Origin: Bacteroides ilei
GTDB taxonomy: Bacteria > Bacteroidota > Bacteroidia > Bacteroidales > Bacteroidaceae
Reading direction: 5' to 3'
Length of the DNA stretch: 64,000 bases
Assembly: GCF_900128495.1 (NCBI RefSeq)
Contig: NZ_LT635801.1
Location: 1-64,000 of the forward strand
Shown here: positions 8,526 through 17,397 of the stretch, one piece after another
How the letters are laid out: the number at the start of each line of letters is the position of its first letter
How positions within the stretch are numbered: the stretch's first letter is position 1
Program-made: the position numbers and the translations under genes
Notes under the pieces: generated by a model
The model's database searches: none
Seen by the model: only the letters and a program-made list of their open reading frames with translations
What the model was told of the DNA's origin: nothing

Positions 8526-9960
8526 TTTGTGGACGAAGGTGGATTGGCGGACGATAGCCCTTTACATAGTCCTGGTAATCTGTGGATGGCTCAGTGTTTG
8601 CGGAGCCAGCTATGATTACGGGGATCCGGACTTTCTGGATTTTTCGACCCGTGCCGGCAAACAGCTGATGTGGATCGGATGTTCATTGGGTCTGGGCTTT
8701 GTATTGCTGATGCTTGAAGACCGGATTTATGATACCTATGCCTATCTTATATATGGTATATTACTGCTGTTGCTGTTCGGGACTATATTCAATCCGCATG
8801 AAATCAAGGGATCCCGATCTTGGATTGTCTTAGGGCCGGTCAGTCTGCAACCGGCAGAATTTGCCAAGTTTGCTACGGCGTTGGCACTTTCCAAGTATAT
8901 AGGTGAATATACTTTTTCTATGGAAAGAACCAGAAATCTGGTTACAGCACTGGGTATTATTCTGGTACCTATGATATTGATTGTCATGCAAAAAGAGACC
9001 GGATCGGCTTTGGTTTATCTTTCATTCCTTCTGGTGCTTTACCGGGAGGGAATGACTGGTTCTGTCTTGTTTGCAGGTTTTTGTGCCGTTGTCTATTTTA
9101 TAGTGGGGATCCGTTTCAGTATAGATATGATGGCCGATGACTGTACTTCATGGGGTGAATTTGCTGTTTTGGGACTGATTGTCATATTTTCTGCCATGTT
9201 GGTGAATGCATATTGCAGGAATGGGCAGAAGGTTTTTCGGAATATCCTGGTTTTCGGTTGCGGTTCCATCTTGCTCGGGCTTCTGTTTTCTTTGTATGTG
9301 ATTCCGTTCAATGTCGGGATATTGGAACTTGTGGTGTGTGCGGTGCTTTGCGGATATTTGATCTATCTGTTTTTCCATGACCGCATCCGGCATTATCTGT
9401 ATATATTATTCTTTACGGTCGGTTCGGTCGGTTTCTTCTTTTCTGCCGATTATGTTTTCAATAATGTGCTTGAACCCCATCAGCAGGTGCGTATCAAGGT
9501 CTTGTTAGGTATGGAAGATGATCCGGCTGGAGCAGGATATAACGTGAATCAGAGTAAAATCGCTATCGGTTCAGGAGGATTTACCGGGAAAGGTTTCCTG
9601 AACGGTACCCAGACGAAACTGAAATATGTGCCGGAGCAGGATACCGATTTCATCTTCTGTACAGTAGGAGAGGAACAGGGCTTTGTCGGGGCTTCGGTCG
9701 TCATATTGCTTTTTGCGGCTTTGATCTGGCGTCTGATTTATCTGGCAGAGCGGCAGACGTCCCGATTTGGGAGGGTATACGGCTACTCTGTTCTATGTAT
9801 TTTCTTTTTTCATCTTTTTGTGAATGTCGGGATGGTTTTGGGGTTGACGCCGGTTATCGGGATCCCGCTTCCCTTCTTTAGTTACGGTGGATCTTCCTTG
9901 TGGGGATTTACCATACTATTGTTTGTCTTTCTGCGGATTGACGCTGCGAGGGAAGGATAG
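8506..9960 (+). CDS. rodA: Rod-shape determining glycosyltransferase RodA
   Basis: A SEDS-family peptidoglycan glycosyltransferase that works with PBP2. About ten membrane segments are visible, with the family regions IKGSRSWIVLGPVSLQPAEF, QDTDFIFCTVGEEQGF and the terminal PLPFFSYGGSS. The frame is open from an ATG at 8464, but 8506 (MVFKRDSLWTKVDW) is preferred because it gives a normal short cytoplasmic N-terminus and a 20-base overlap with mrdA. With about 484 residues it is longer than E. coli RodA (370) because of an expanded central membrane region, typical of Bacteroidetes. Its last 45 bases overlap the convergent gldH gene. Confidence 0.94.
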   Translation: MVFKRDSLWTKVDWRTIALYIVLVICGWLSVCGASYDYGDPDFLDFSTRAGKQLMWIGCSLGLGFVLLMLEDRIYDTYAYLIYGILLLLLFGTIFNPHEIKGSRSWIVLGPVSLQPAEFAKFATALALSKYIGEYTFSMERTRNLVTALGIILVPMILIVMQKETGSALVYLSFLLVLYREGMTGSVLFAGFCAVVYFIVGIRFSIDMMADDCTSWGEFAVLGLIVIFSAMLVNAYCRNGQKVFRNILVFGCGSILLGLLFSLYVIPFNVGILELVVCAVLCGYLIYLFFHDRIRHYLYILFFTVGSVGFFFSADYVFNNVLEPHQQVRIKVLLGMEDDPAGAGYNVNQSKIAIGSGGFTGKGFLNGTQTKLKYVPEQDTDFIFCTVGEEQGFVGASVVILLFAALIWRLIYLAERQTSRFGRVYGYSVLCIFFFHLFVNVGMVLGLTPVIGIPLPFFSYGGSSLWGFTILLFVFLRIDAAREG

Positions 9961-10428
9961 CCGGATGCCGATGTCCGAAATTCCTTGGAGCGGCGACGTA
10001 TTCATAATGTGAGTAATCTGCAGGATACTGTCGCCGGGCTGTAATTCCAGTTTCAGTCCTTTTGCGGTATATTGGTACAGGTTACCGGCAGTTCCGGTTC
10101 CTTTCCAGTTGCCGTGTTTGTCGGCCAGATAGAGGTGTATTCTTTCGTGCGGGCTGTGGGGGATGAGGGGATGATGGATTTCAATCCATAAATCACGGAA
10201 CGGATAGGTTTCATTGTGCCGTACTCCTATTTCTACCTGGTAAGTCTTTCCGGTAAGGTTGTCCGGTAACGTGTAGATTAGCGTATCAGCCTTGTCCCAG
10301 CCATGGAAAGGAATGGACCGGTAGCTGTGGTAGGTGGTATCTTTTTCGCACGATGGCAACAAAAACAGCAATATCAGGAACAAATATATTCCTATCTGTT
10401 GGAAAAAAGAATGTCCTTCTAATTTCAT
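9916..10428 (-). CDS. gldH: GldH-family lipoprotein
   Basis: A 170-residue lipoprotein with a signal peptide and lipobox ending at C27 (LPSCEKD). The core matches the GldH family (SIPFHGWDKADTLIYTLPD, LYLADKHGNWKGTG). GldH was defined in Flavobacterium gliding motility; non-gliding Bacteroidales keep it with an unknown cell-envelope role. The 3' end overlaps rodA tail to tail by 45 bases, so the two transcripts have complementary ends. It lies 106 bases downstream of the ricT-like gene, across a hairpin. Confidence 0.87.
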   Translation of the reverse strand: MKLEGHSFFQQIGIYLFLILLFLLPSCEKDTTYHSYRSIPFHGWDKADTLIYTLPDNLTGKTYQVEIGVRHNETYPFRDLWIEIHHPLIPHSPHERIHLYLADKHGNWKGTGTAGNLYQYTAKGLKLELQPGDSILQITHIMNTSPLQGISDIGIRLSFPRSVNPQKDKQ

Positions 10429-10472
10429 TTTGCAATGGTATTGTTTATCAGTTTATCGGAATGCTTAAATTG

Positions 10473-10507
10473 AAAGAGGCAGTCCCTTGACCGGAATCTG
10501 CCTCTTT
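10473..10507 (-). terminator. Hairpin after the metF-holB-ricT run
   Basis: A perfect 10-bp stem (AAAGAGGCAG at 10473-10482 with CTGCCTCTTT at 10498-10507) lies just beyond the ricT-like stop and before gldH. On the minus strand it is followed by TTTCAATTT, an imperfect T-tail. Confidence 0.5.
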
Positions 10508-10534
10508 GCTATAGTGTTTGTTCCATTCTTTATT

Positions 10535-12022
10535 CTATGCCTGTGGAGTCGGATCCGGGTTTCCGTTTCCAGTTTCATTGTCATTGTGCCGTTTGGTGCG
10601 GTGTCGGTTGTTGCGTTCCCGCCGCCGGTTATTGTTTTTGTCATCACGACGGTTGTCTTGCGGGTTTTGCATATTGTTTTCAGCGGTTATGGGTAATGGC
10701 AGATTCTTTTGAGGGGCAGGTTGTTGCTGTGCCTTCTGCTGTTTTTCCTGTTTCTCCAGACGTTGTCTGTTGCCGTTGTTTTCCTGGTTTCCACCGTTGT
10801 TGCGGTTGTTACGCTCCTTTTTCCGGCTTTCATTCTGTCTGCCTTCATTCCGTTTCGTTGTACCGTTTGCTTCTTCCGTCTGGGTTTCCGGTTGTGCCGG
10901 CTGTGCTCCCTGGCGGAACTCATTGGGGGCATCTGCTTTCTTCTTTTTCCGGTTTTTTGCATTTTTGCTCTTGTCGAAACGGGTTAGGCTTTCCTGTTCC
11001 AGCAGGTCCTTGGAACGTCCTGTCTCATGGCTACCGTTATCCTGGAGTTTTTCCGGCTTTTCACCGTGCTTGTTCATATTGATGATTTCAAATGCTCTGC
11101 GGGCGGTGATGGTAGCTTCATTGGCCAGGAAACTTTTATCGGTAGAGTATGTAATGGTACCTTTCAGGATATCGGCCTTGAAATAGTAATAGGTGGCATC
11201 CTGTGTTTCCAGTGTGATCTCCTTGCTAGGCAGACGTTTCTGACATTCTACATATGCATCGACTTCATAATTCAAGCAGCATTTCAGTTTGGCGCATTGG
11301 CCGGCAAGCTTCTGCGGGTTCAGTGAGATGTCCTGGTAGCGTGCGGCACTGGTAGAGACAGATACGAAATTGGTCATCCAGGTGGCACAGCACAGTTCAC
11401 GTCCGCAAGGACCGATACCTCCAATTCTTCCTGCTTCCTGGCGGGCGCCGATCTGTTTCATTTCGATGCGTACACGGAATGCTTCGGCCAGTACCTTGAT
11501 AAGTTGGCGGAAATCCACACGCTCGTCGGCTATATAGTAGAATATGGCCTTATTGCCGTCGCCCTGATATTCCACATCACCTATTTTCATCTGCAGGCCC
11601 AGGTCGGCTGCTATCTGGCGTGAGCGGATCATGGTGTCATGTTCGCGCTTTTTGGCTTCTTCATATTTTTCCAGGTCTACCGGCTTCGCCTTACGGTATA
11701 CACGTTTGATTTCAATGTCCGGCTTCAGGTTGGCTTTGCGCATTTGCAGGGGGACAAGCCTTCCGGTCAGGGTTACGGTTCCGATATCATGTCCCGGACT
11801 GGCTTCTACGGCAACTATGTCACCTTTTTCCAGTTTCAGGTGGTTGCTGTTCTTGAAATATCCTTTACGGGTATTCTTGAACTGCACTTCTACCATTTCC
11901 TGTTCTTCGCTGTTTCCGGGGATATCAGCGAGCCAGTCGTATGTATTTAGTTTGTTATCTTGTCGTCCGCAGCCTTTGCAACATAGAGGGCCGCTTCCGT
12001 TCTTCAGTATAAATTTGCTCAT
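10535..12022 (-). CDS. ricT: PSP1-domain protein, RicT-like, with long low-complexity tail
   Basis: A 495-residue protein. Residues about 1-310 form the PSP1/RicT core. Cysteines C14, C15 and C18 lie near the N-terminus, and Cys-rich motifs CGRELCCATW and CAKLKCCLNYE follow, which in Bacillus RicT help hold Fe-S clusters in a complex that affects RNA maturation. From about residue 340 to the end the chain is a disordered K/N/Q/R-rich tail, which suggests RNA or ribosome contact. It sits 38 bases after holB in the same direction. Function in Bacteroidetes is not established; the symbol follows family naming. Confidence 0.75.
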   Translation of the reverse strand: MSKFILKNGSGPLCCKGCGRQDNKLNTYDWLADIPGNSEEQEMVEVQFKNTRKGYFKNSNHLKLEKGDIVAVEASPGHDIGTVTLTGRLVPLQMRKANLKPDIEIKRVYRKAKPVDLEKYEEAKKREHDTMIRSRQIAADLGLQMKIGDVEYQGDGNKAIFYYIADERVDFRQLIKVLAEAFRVRIEMKQIGARQEAGRIGGIGPCGRELCCATWMTNFVSVSTSAARYQDISLNPQKLAGQCAKLKCCLNYEVDAYVECQKRLPSKEITLETQDATYYYFKADILKGTITYSTDKSFLANEATITARRAFEIINMNKHGEKPEKLQDNGSHETGRSKDLLEQESLTRFDKSKNAKNRKKKKADAPNEFRQGAQPAQPETQTEEANGTTKRNEGRQNESRKKERNNRNNGGNQENNGNRQRLEKQEKQQKAQQQPAPQKNLPLPITAENNMQNPQDNRRDDKNNNRRRERNNRHRTKRHNDNETGNGNPDPTPQA

Positions 12023-12060
12023 GTTTATATGTTGTTATTGTCCATATAATATACTTGGTA

Positions 12061-13185
12061 TCATTTCTTCAGAAGTACGATCATTTTCAATGCAAAGTCG
12101 AAAAATACGAACTTCGGATTAGCATTCTGTTCGATGTGCCGTTGGGCCTCCTGAAGCTCATCCATAATCCCCATTACATTCCGCTCCGAAACAAATGGGG
12201 CGAACCGGGATGAGAATTGCTGTTCTTCCTGGTTCAGATAGTTCATTTCCGGGTGATGGAAGTTATAGATAAAGTTTTCACGTATCATCCGTTGGCAATA
12301 GGACAGCAGATTCTTTTGTCTTTCCCTTCCCATTCCGGCTACCTGTTCACTCCAGGCTTTCATTTCCTTCACTCTCCGGGCGTAGGCCAGACGCATCAGG
12401 GAAGTGAAAAGTTCGAAGAAGAGTTTGTTTTCTTCTCCCAGGTGAATATTTTCCAATGCATGCAGCAGACTTCCTTCCGAGCGGTGGGCTATGTCGGCCG
12501 CATCGTCCGGTTGCAGCATATAGCGTGTCTGTAACAGGTCCGACAAGTCCTTTTCCGATAGCGGAGGCAGGTTGAACCGTTGCAGACGGCTCTGCAGTGT
12601 GGGTAGGATCATATCCGGATTTTCCGTAATCCATAGAAACAGAGTCTGTGCCGGAGGTTCTTCCAGCAGTTTGAGAAGCTTGTTTCCACATTCGGCATTC
12701 ATCTTTTCCGGCAGCCAGATAATCATGATCTTGTATCCTCCCTGGCTTGATTTCAATGACAGCTTGCGGGTTATTTCATCACTTTCACGTACGAATATCT
12801 GTGCCTGCTGGTTTTCAGCCCCCATTCTGGCCAGCCATGTGGGGAGTGAAAAATAGGGAGTATCCAGTAGCAGTTGTCTCCAGGCATCGATGAAGTCGTC
12901 CGAAACCGCATCCTTATTCGATTTCTTTTTGATAACCGGGAAAGCGAAATGTACATCCGGGTGTACAAGTTTGTTCATTTTGATACATGACGGACAATGT
13001 CCGCATGCGTCATCCGGACCCGGATTCTCACAACAGAGGTAACGGGCAAAGGCTATGGCTAAAGGAAGTTTCCCTGTTCCTTCCATGCCGCAGAACAGCA
13101 TGGCATGAGGGATACGTCCTTCACGTTTCAAGGTCAGCAGATGCTGCTTGGCTTCACTTTGTCCTATTACATCTCTGAAAAACAT
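12061..13185 (-). CDS. holB: DNA polymerase III delta-prime subunit (clamp loader)
   Basis: A 374-residue AAA+ clamp-loader subunit. It has the start MFFRDVIGQSEAKQHLL, a P-loop region (CGMEGTGKLPLA), a four-cysteine zinc module (CCENPGPDDACGHCPSC) and the typical ITENPDMILPTLQSRLQRF sensor/SRC-like region. The open frame extends upstream to 13302 inside metF, but the ATG at 13185, 6 bases after the metF stop, gives the expected N-terminus. It is co-transcribed with metF and ricT. Confidence 0.93.
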   Translation of the reverse strand: MFFRDVIGQSEAKQHLLTLKREGRIPHAMLFCGMEGTGKLPLAIAFARYLCCENPGPDDACGHCPSCIKMNKLVHPDVHFAFPVIKKKSNKDAVSDDFIDAWRQLLLDTPYFSLPTWLARMGAENQQAQIFVRESDEITRKLSLKSSQGGYKIMIIWLPEKMNAECGNKLLKLLEEPPAQTLFLWITENPDMILPTLQSRLQRFNLPPLSEKDLSDLLQTRYMLQPDDAADIAHRSEGSLLHALENIHLGEENKLFFELFTSLMRLAYARRVKEMKAWSEQVAGMGRERQKNLLSYCQRMIRENFIYNFHHPEMNYLNQEEQQFSSRFAPFVSERNVMGIMDELQEAQRHIEQNANPKFVFFDFALKMIVLLKK

Positions 13186-13190
13186 AATCG

Positions 13191-14144
13191 TCAGAATATT
13201 GCTTTTGCTACTTGTCGTACACTGTCGCTGGCGCTCACTGTATAGAAATGGATACTGGGCACACCATATGCCATCAGTTCCTTGCACTGCCGGATGCACC
13301 ATTCAATTCCCAGTTGGCGGGCATCGGCGTCGGTCTTGCATTTCATGGCCTCCACAGCCAGTTCCTGGGGCATGTCGATCTTGAAGGTCTTGGGTACCAT
13401 TGTTATTTGGGAAAGTTTGCTGAACGGCTTGATTCCCGGAATGATGGGTACGTCTATCCCTTCTTTGCGGACATGGTCTACAAAATCAAAATATTTCTTG
13501 TTGTCGTAGAACAGCTGTGTTACGGCGTATTCAGCTCCAGCTTCTATCTTCTTTTTCAGCCAATAGATATCCTGTTCCAGGTTCATGGCCTCTTCATGTT
13601 TTTCGGGGTAGCAGGCTACACCGTAGCTGAAGGGACGGACTGGTGCCTTTATCGGAGCACCGTCGATAAAGATTCCTTGGTTGAAGTCATTGATCTGCTG
13701 TTCCAGTTCCAGTGCATGGCTACATCCTCCCGGTTCTGGAATGAACTTCGATTCATGCTTGGCTTTGTCTCCACGCAAGACCAGCAGGTCGGTAATGCCC
13801 AGGAACTGCAGGTCGAGCAGGGTATATTCCGTATCTTCACGGGTAAAGCCACTGCACAGCATATGAGGTACGACAGTAATGTTATATTTGTTTTTTATGG
13901 CGGCTGCTACGGCTACGGTTCCGGGGCGACGGCGGACACGTTTCCGTTCAAACAGTCCGTTGCCCAGTTCGTTATAGACGTATTCACTGCGATGGGTGGT
14001 AATGTTGATATATTTCGGGTCGAACTCAAGAAGGGAATCGATGTTCTGGAAAAGTTTTTCGATTCCTGCACCCTTCAGAGGAGGCAGTACCTCGAATGAA
14101 AAGGCGGTCTTGTCCTGCGATTTGATTAAATCTATTACTCTCAT
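13191..14144 (-). CDS. metF: Methylenetetrahydrofolate reductase
   Basis: Reduces 5,10-methylene-THF to 5-methyl-THF for methionine synthesis, using FAD. The 317-residue TIM-barrel protein has FSFEVLPPLKG at residues 16-26, LLVLRGD, the AEYAVTQLFYDN active-site region and PIIPGIKP. The length matches bacterial MetF. It is the first gene of the metF-holB-ricT run, with a TATTTTTG -7 box at 14187-14194. Confidence 0.96.
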   Translation of the reverse strand: MRVIDLIKSQDKTAFSFEVLPPLKGAGIEKLFQNIDSLLEFDPKYINITTHRSEYVYNELGNGLFERKRVRRRPGTVAVAAAIKNKYNITVVPHMLCSGFTREDTEYTLLDLQFLGITDLLVLRGDKAKHESKFIPEPGGCSHALELEQQINDFNQGIFIDGAPIKAPVRPFSYGVACYPEKHEEAMNLEQDIYWLKKKIEAGAEYAVTQLFYDNKKYFDFVDHVRKEGIDVPIIPGIKPFSKLSQITMVPKTFKIDMPQELAVEAMKCKTDADARQLGIEWCIRQCKELMAYGVPSIHFYTVSASDSVRQVAKAIF

Positions 14145-14186
14145 TTCTCTATTTTTGTGCCTGCTCGGCCTAATTTACATATTTGG

Positions 14187-14194
14187 CAAAAATA
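14187..14194 (-). promoter_or_regulatory. Bacteroides-type -7 box for metF
   Basis: The minus strand reads TATTTTTG, matching TAnnTTTG, 43 bases upstream of the metF ATG. Confidence 0.5.
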
Positions 14195-14254
14195 AGAAAA
14201 ATATTGTACTTAACGGGAAAGGCTTCCGTTTTTTTCTTTCCGGAAGGGGTGTTG

Positions 14255-15568
14255 TCAGATAAATGGTGTGAACAGATGTGCGAACCATCCCCAGAAACGT
14301 TTCCATGGAGTACGTTTCATGTATTCATCGTGAGTCAGTACGGTGCTGTTCAGTTTGTCGTTCTTGAATATCCGACAGAGCTGGTCGGTTGTAGGGAGGT
14401 CGAAGATGAAGGCATTGATCTCATAGTCGTAGCGGAGGCTCCGGCTGTTCAGGTTCGCACTTCCTACGGTGCAGAAACGTTCGTCTACCATCATGATCTT
14501 GGAATGGTGGAATCCGCCGTTATATATGTATACATGTGCACCTTTCTTGCGCAATCTGTTTACGATATACATACCGGCATCGGGAGTAAATGAGATGTCC
14601 GATTTACCGGGTACCATGATTTCTACACGAACTCCTCTTTTTATGGCTCTTTTTATGGCACGGAGTACGCTTGCCGTGGGAGTAAAATACGGGTTGATTA
14701 TCTGTACTTTAGTCTGGGCGGCGTCCAGGGCGGCTATGTAAGCTTCACGTATCGCTTTGGGTGATTTGCGCGGAACGCGTTGTACGATGGCCACTTGTCC
14801 GCCGGCATGGGCTGGAGCAGCCGTTACGGAATCTGTCCGGAAGGGGAACAGCTCACTCCCGTCGACGTGCTGTCCGGTTTCTTTGTTCCAGGTTTCCAGG
14901 AAGGCCTTTTGCAGCTCGGTTACTACGGGACCTTTGAAACAAACGTGCATGTCACGCCATTCACCTATTTTAGGTAGTCCGTTGATATAGTAGTCGGCTA
15001 CATTCATACCTCCTGTATAGCCAGTCTTGCCGTCGATGACAACTATTTTCTGATGGTCACGGCTCAGGGCATGGTTGATATAGGGGAATTTGAACGGGTC
15101 GAAGGTGATGATTTCTATACCTTTGTCGTGTAGCGCCTGCAGATGTCTCTTCCTTAAGGGACGGTTGTTTGACATGTTGCCGAATGCGTCGAACATGGCA
15201 CGGACCTTGACACCGTCCTGGGCCTTGTCGGCCAGCAGTTCGAATAGTGCACGCGCTATCGAGTCGTTCCTGAAATTGAAATATTCCAGGTGGATGGTAC
15301 TTTGGGCCTTCTTGATTTCGTTGAACAGGTGGTTGAACTTTTCACGTCCGCTCACCAGCAGTTCTATCCGGTTATTATTGATTATCGGATATTTCTGTTT
15401 ACGCAGGTACTCGGCAAAGATGGAATCCGATGGCAGCCACCGGTCGGCGCTGTCGGCAGTAAGTGCCTCTCTTGTCTGCGCATATCCGGTCCCAGGGATT
15501 CCTATTCCTATTATCAGGAACCATAAAATAGAGAGAATATGTCTTTTATGTTGAGTCGCAGTTTTCAT
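14255..15568 (-). CDS. Secreted phospholipase D / cardiolipin synthase-like protein
   Basis: A 437-residue PLD-superfamily enzyme with two HKD motifs, HQKIVVIDGK (about H172) and HSKIMMVDE (about H353), each followed by a GG/GS-type residue pattern. It probably transfers or hydrolyses phosphatidyl groups, as cardiolipin synthases do. The N-terminus (MKTATQHKRHILSILWFLII...GYAQ) looks like a cleavable signal peptide rather than the two membrane helices of ClsA, so the enzyme may be periplasmic. An upstream TTG at 15592 is possible, but the ATG at 15568 gives a cleaner signal peptide. It is transcribed alone. Confidence 0.85.
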   Translation of the reverse strand: MKTATQHKRHILSILWFLIIGIGIPGTGYAQTREALTADSADRWLPSDSIFAEYLRKQKYPIINNNRIELLVSGREKFNHLFNEIKKAQSTIHLEYFNFRNDSIARALFELLADKAQDGVKVRAMFDAFGNMSNNRPLRKRHLQALHDKGIEIITFDPFKFPYINHALSRDHQKIVVIDGKTGYTGGMNVADYYINGLPKIGEWRDMHVCFKGPVVTELQKAFLETWNKETGQHVDGSELFPFRTDSVTAAPAHAGGQVAIVQRVPRKSPKAIREAYIAALDAAQTKVQIINPYFTPTASVLRAIKRAIKRGVRVEIMVPGKSDISFTPDAGMYIVNRLRKKGAHVYIYNGGFHHSKIMMVDERFCTVGSANLNSRSLRYDYEINAFIFDLPTTDQLCRIFKNDKLNSTVLTHDEYMKRTPWKRFWGWFAHLFTPFI

Positions 15569-15783
15569 GTCCAAATGTTTTGTAAGCAACAAAATTATGT
15601 ATTTATAGACAAATTACATAGCCGGATGTTTTGGTTTTGTCAAATTTGTTACGATTTTACTGTAATTTCACAGAAAAATACTGGTTTATGCCTTTTTGAG
15701 AAATGTCGTTCCTTCCATTAATATTCAAGGTACGTTTTCTGCTTTTCCGGGAGGCATCGGAAAACACATTGAAGATTGGACGA

Positions 15784-15880
15784 AAAGAACTTGATGTTCT
15801 GGAAAGAACATCTTGATGAATGAAGTGAAATTACTTGAAGAGTTGCAGAAAAGATCTTGTTGGTTTTCAAAAAGAGCTTG
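15784..15880. repeat. Repeated AAAGANCTTG motifs with a hairpin, upstream of the efflux operon
   Basis: This lies in the 470-bp gap between the divergent PLD gene and the TolC gene. Copies of AAAGANCTTG lie at 15784-15793, 15850-15859 and 15871-15880, with a variant carrying a 3-base insertion at 15803-15815. A perfect palindrome GATGTTCT-GGAA-AGAACATC covers 15793-15812. Nothing coding was recognised in the gap. The repeats could be operator sites for the neighbouring AraC regulator, but this is inference. Confidence 0.4.
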
Positions 15881-16007
15881 AAATTTTTTTGCTCTTCCTC
15901 ACATTCTGTCCTTCCATATAGCTTCATTTTTATGAAAAACGGGAATAAAAGGAAAATATGAACAGTTGCTCTTCTTTTGTGAATAATCGTGTAAATCCCC
16001 TCTGTAC

Positions 16008-16015
16008 TATCTTTG
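16008..16015 (+). promoter_or_regulatory. Bacteroides-type -7 box for the efflux operon
   Basis: TATCTTTG matches TAnnTTTG, 24 bases before the ATG of the TolC-family gene. A TTTG at 15976-15979 is too far away to be a standard -33 box. Confidence 0.5.
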
Positions 16016-16038
16016 CCTCAGATTAAGAAACGAAAGAC

Positions 16039-17385
16039 ATGAAACGATTAGTATTTATTTTTGCCTCTTTGTTGGTATGCTTTCCTGCACTTGCACAAAA
16101 GACGCTGACCTTGGAAGAATGTCTGACAATAGGCATTGAAAACAACCTTTCATTGAAGGGAAGCCGGAATGAGCTCCGGAAAGGGAAACATCTGCTCAGC
16201 GAGAACCGTGCGAAACTGTTGCCGCAGATCAGTGCGGTTGCCGCTTTCAATGATAATTTTACCCCTCCTGTATCTGTTACCGACGGTTCCGCTTACGGAA
16301 ATCTGTACAATGTGACCCGGACCCTGCAGTACAATGCTTCTGCTGGACTGCAGATGCAGATGCCGTTGTATAACCAAACGGTCTATACGGCCATAGACAT
16401 TGCACGTACAATGAATGATTTGAACCGTTTGTCGTATGGTAAGGCGCGTGAAGACCTGATCCTGCAGATATGTAAGATGTATTATCTGGGACAGAATACG
16501 GTAGAACAGCTTACGCTGATAAAGGAAAACATTGTCCGGTTGAAAGATCTGCGTGACATTACCCAGGCTTTTTATGATAACGGGATGGCTATGGAAGTAG
16601 ATGTGAAACGTGTCAATATCAATCTGGAGAACCAGCAGGTACAGTATGACAATGCCCGATCGATGCTGGTCCAGCAACTGAATCTCTTGAAATATGTGAT
16701 GGATTATCCTGCTGATGAGGAAATTGCACTTACTCCGGTCGATACGGGGAACGTGGTTCCGGTATCTTTGAATGGTCTTAGTGGCGGACTGTATGAATTG
16801 CAGTTGCTCCAGTCGCAGGAGAAGCTGGCCGGCCAGCAGAAAGATCTGATCCGACAGGGGTATCTTCCTACTTTGACTCTGAGCGGAAGCTGGATGTATT
16901 CGGCGTATACCGACAAAGCACGTCATTGGTTCCATTCCGGGCCGTCCAACCATTGGTATCCTTCCAACGGAATCGGACTGACGCTCCGTATCCCGATATT
17001 CGACGGTCTGGATAAACGGGCACGTATCAGAAAGGCTCAGATAGATCAGGAAAATGCGAAACTTTCTTATGAGAATACGTTCAGGAATATGCAGACCCAG
17101 TATCTGAACGCAACTAACGAACTGATGAACAGCTGTAGGAATTTCAGAAAACAGAAAGACAATTATTTGCTGGCGGAAGAGGTATATCAGGTTACGACCG
17201 ACCGTTACCGGGAAGGCATCGCTTCCATGACCGAGGTCCTGCAGGACGAGATGCGTATGAGCGAAGCCCAGAATAACTACCTCAGTGCCCATTACAATTA
17301 CCAGGTAGCCAATCTTACCCTGCTTAAGCTGACAGGGCAGACAGACCGCCTGTTTCAAACAAGATCCAATTCATTCATCCACTAA
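16039..17385 (+). CDS. TolC-family outer-membrane efflux protein
   Basis: A 448-residue outer-membrane channel with a signal peptide (MKRLVFIFASLLVCFPALAQ) followed by two outer-membrane efflux protein repeats (LTLEECLTIGIENNLSLKGSRNE and GLTLRIPIFDGLDKRARIRKAQ). These would form the trimeric beta-barrel and periplasmic alpha-tunnel. It is the first gene of a three-gene efflux operon; the adaptor starts 12 bases downstream. Confidence 0.92.
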   Translation: MKRLVFIFASLLVCFPALAQKTLTLEECLTIGIENNLSLKGSRNELRKGKHLLSENRAKLLPQISAVAAFNDNFTPPVSVTDGSAYGNLYNVTRTLQYNASAGLQMQMPLYNQTVYTAIDIARTMNDLNRLSYGKAREDLILQICKMYYLGQNTVEQLTLIKENIVRLKDLRDITQAFYDNGMAMEVDVKRVNINLENQQVQYDNARSMLVQQLNLLKYVMDYPADEEIALTPVDTGNVVPVSLNGLSGGLYELQLLQSQEKLAGQQKDLIRQGYLPTLTLSGSWMYSAYTDKARHWFHSGPSNHWYPSNGIGLTLRIPIFDGLDKRARIRKAQIDQENAKLSYENTFRNMQTQYLNATNELMNSCRNFRKQKDNYLLAEEVYQVTTDRYREGIASMTEVLQDEMRMSEAQNNYLSAHYNYQVANLTLLKLTGQTDRLFQTRSNSFIH

Positions 17386-17397
17386 AAAACATGCAAA

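Noticed and set aside
13212..14099. Long plus-strand open frame opposite metF
   Set aside because: It lies wholly within metF on the other strand, has no promoter, and its translation has no recognisable domain.
15718..15927. Possible 69-codon gene in the PLD-TolC gap
   Set aside because: Its sequence reflects the AAAGANCTTG repeats and low-complexity DNA; no start context or homologous motif was seen.
16150..17358. Long minus-strand open frame opposite the TolC gene
   Set aside because: It is a shadow of the clear outer-membrane efflux gene, rich in His, Gln and Ile as expected from the reverse frame.
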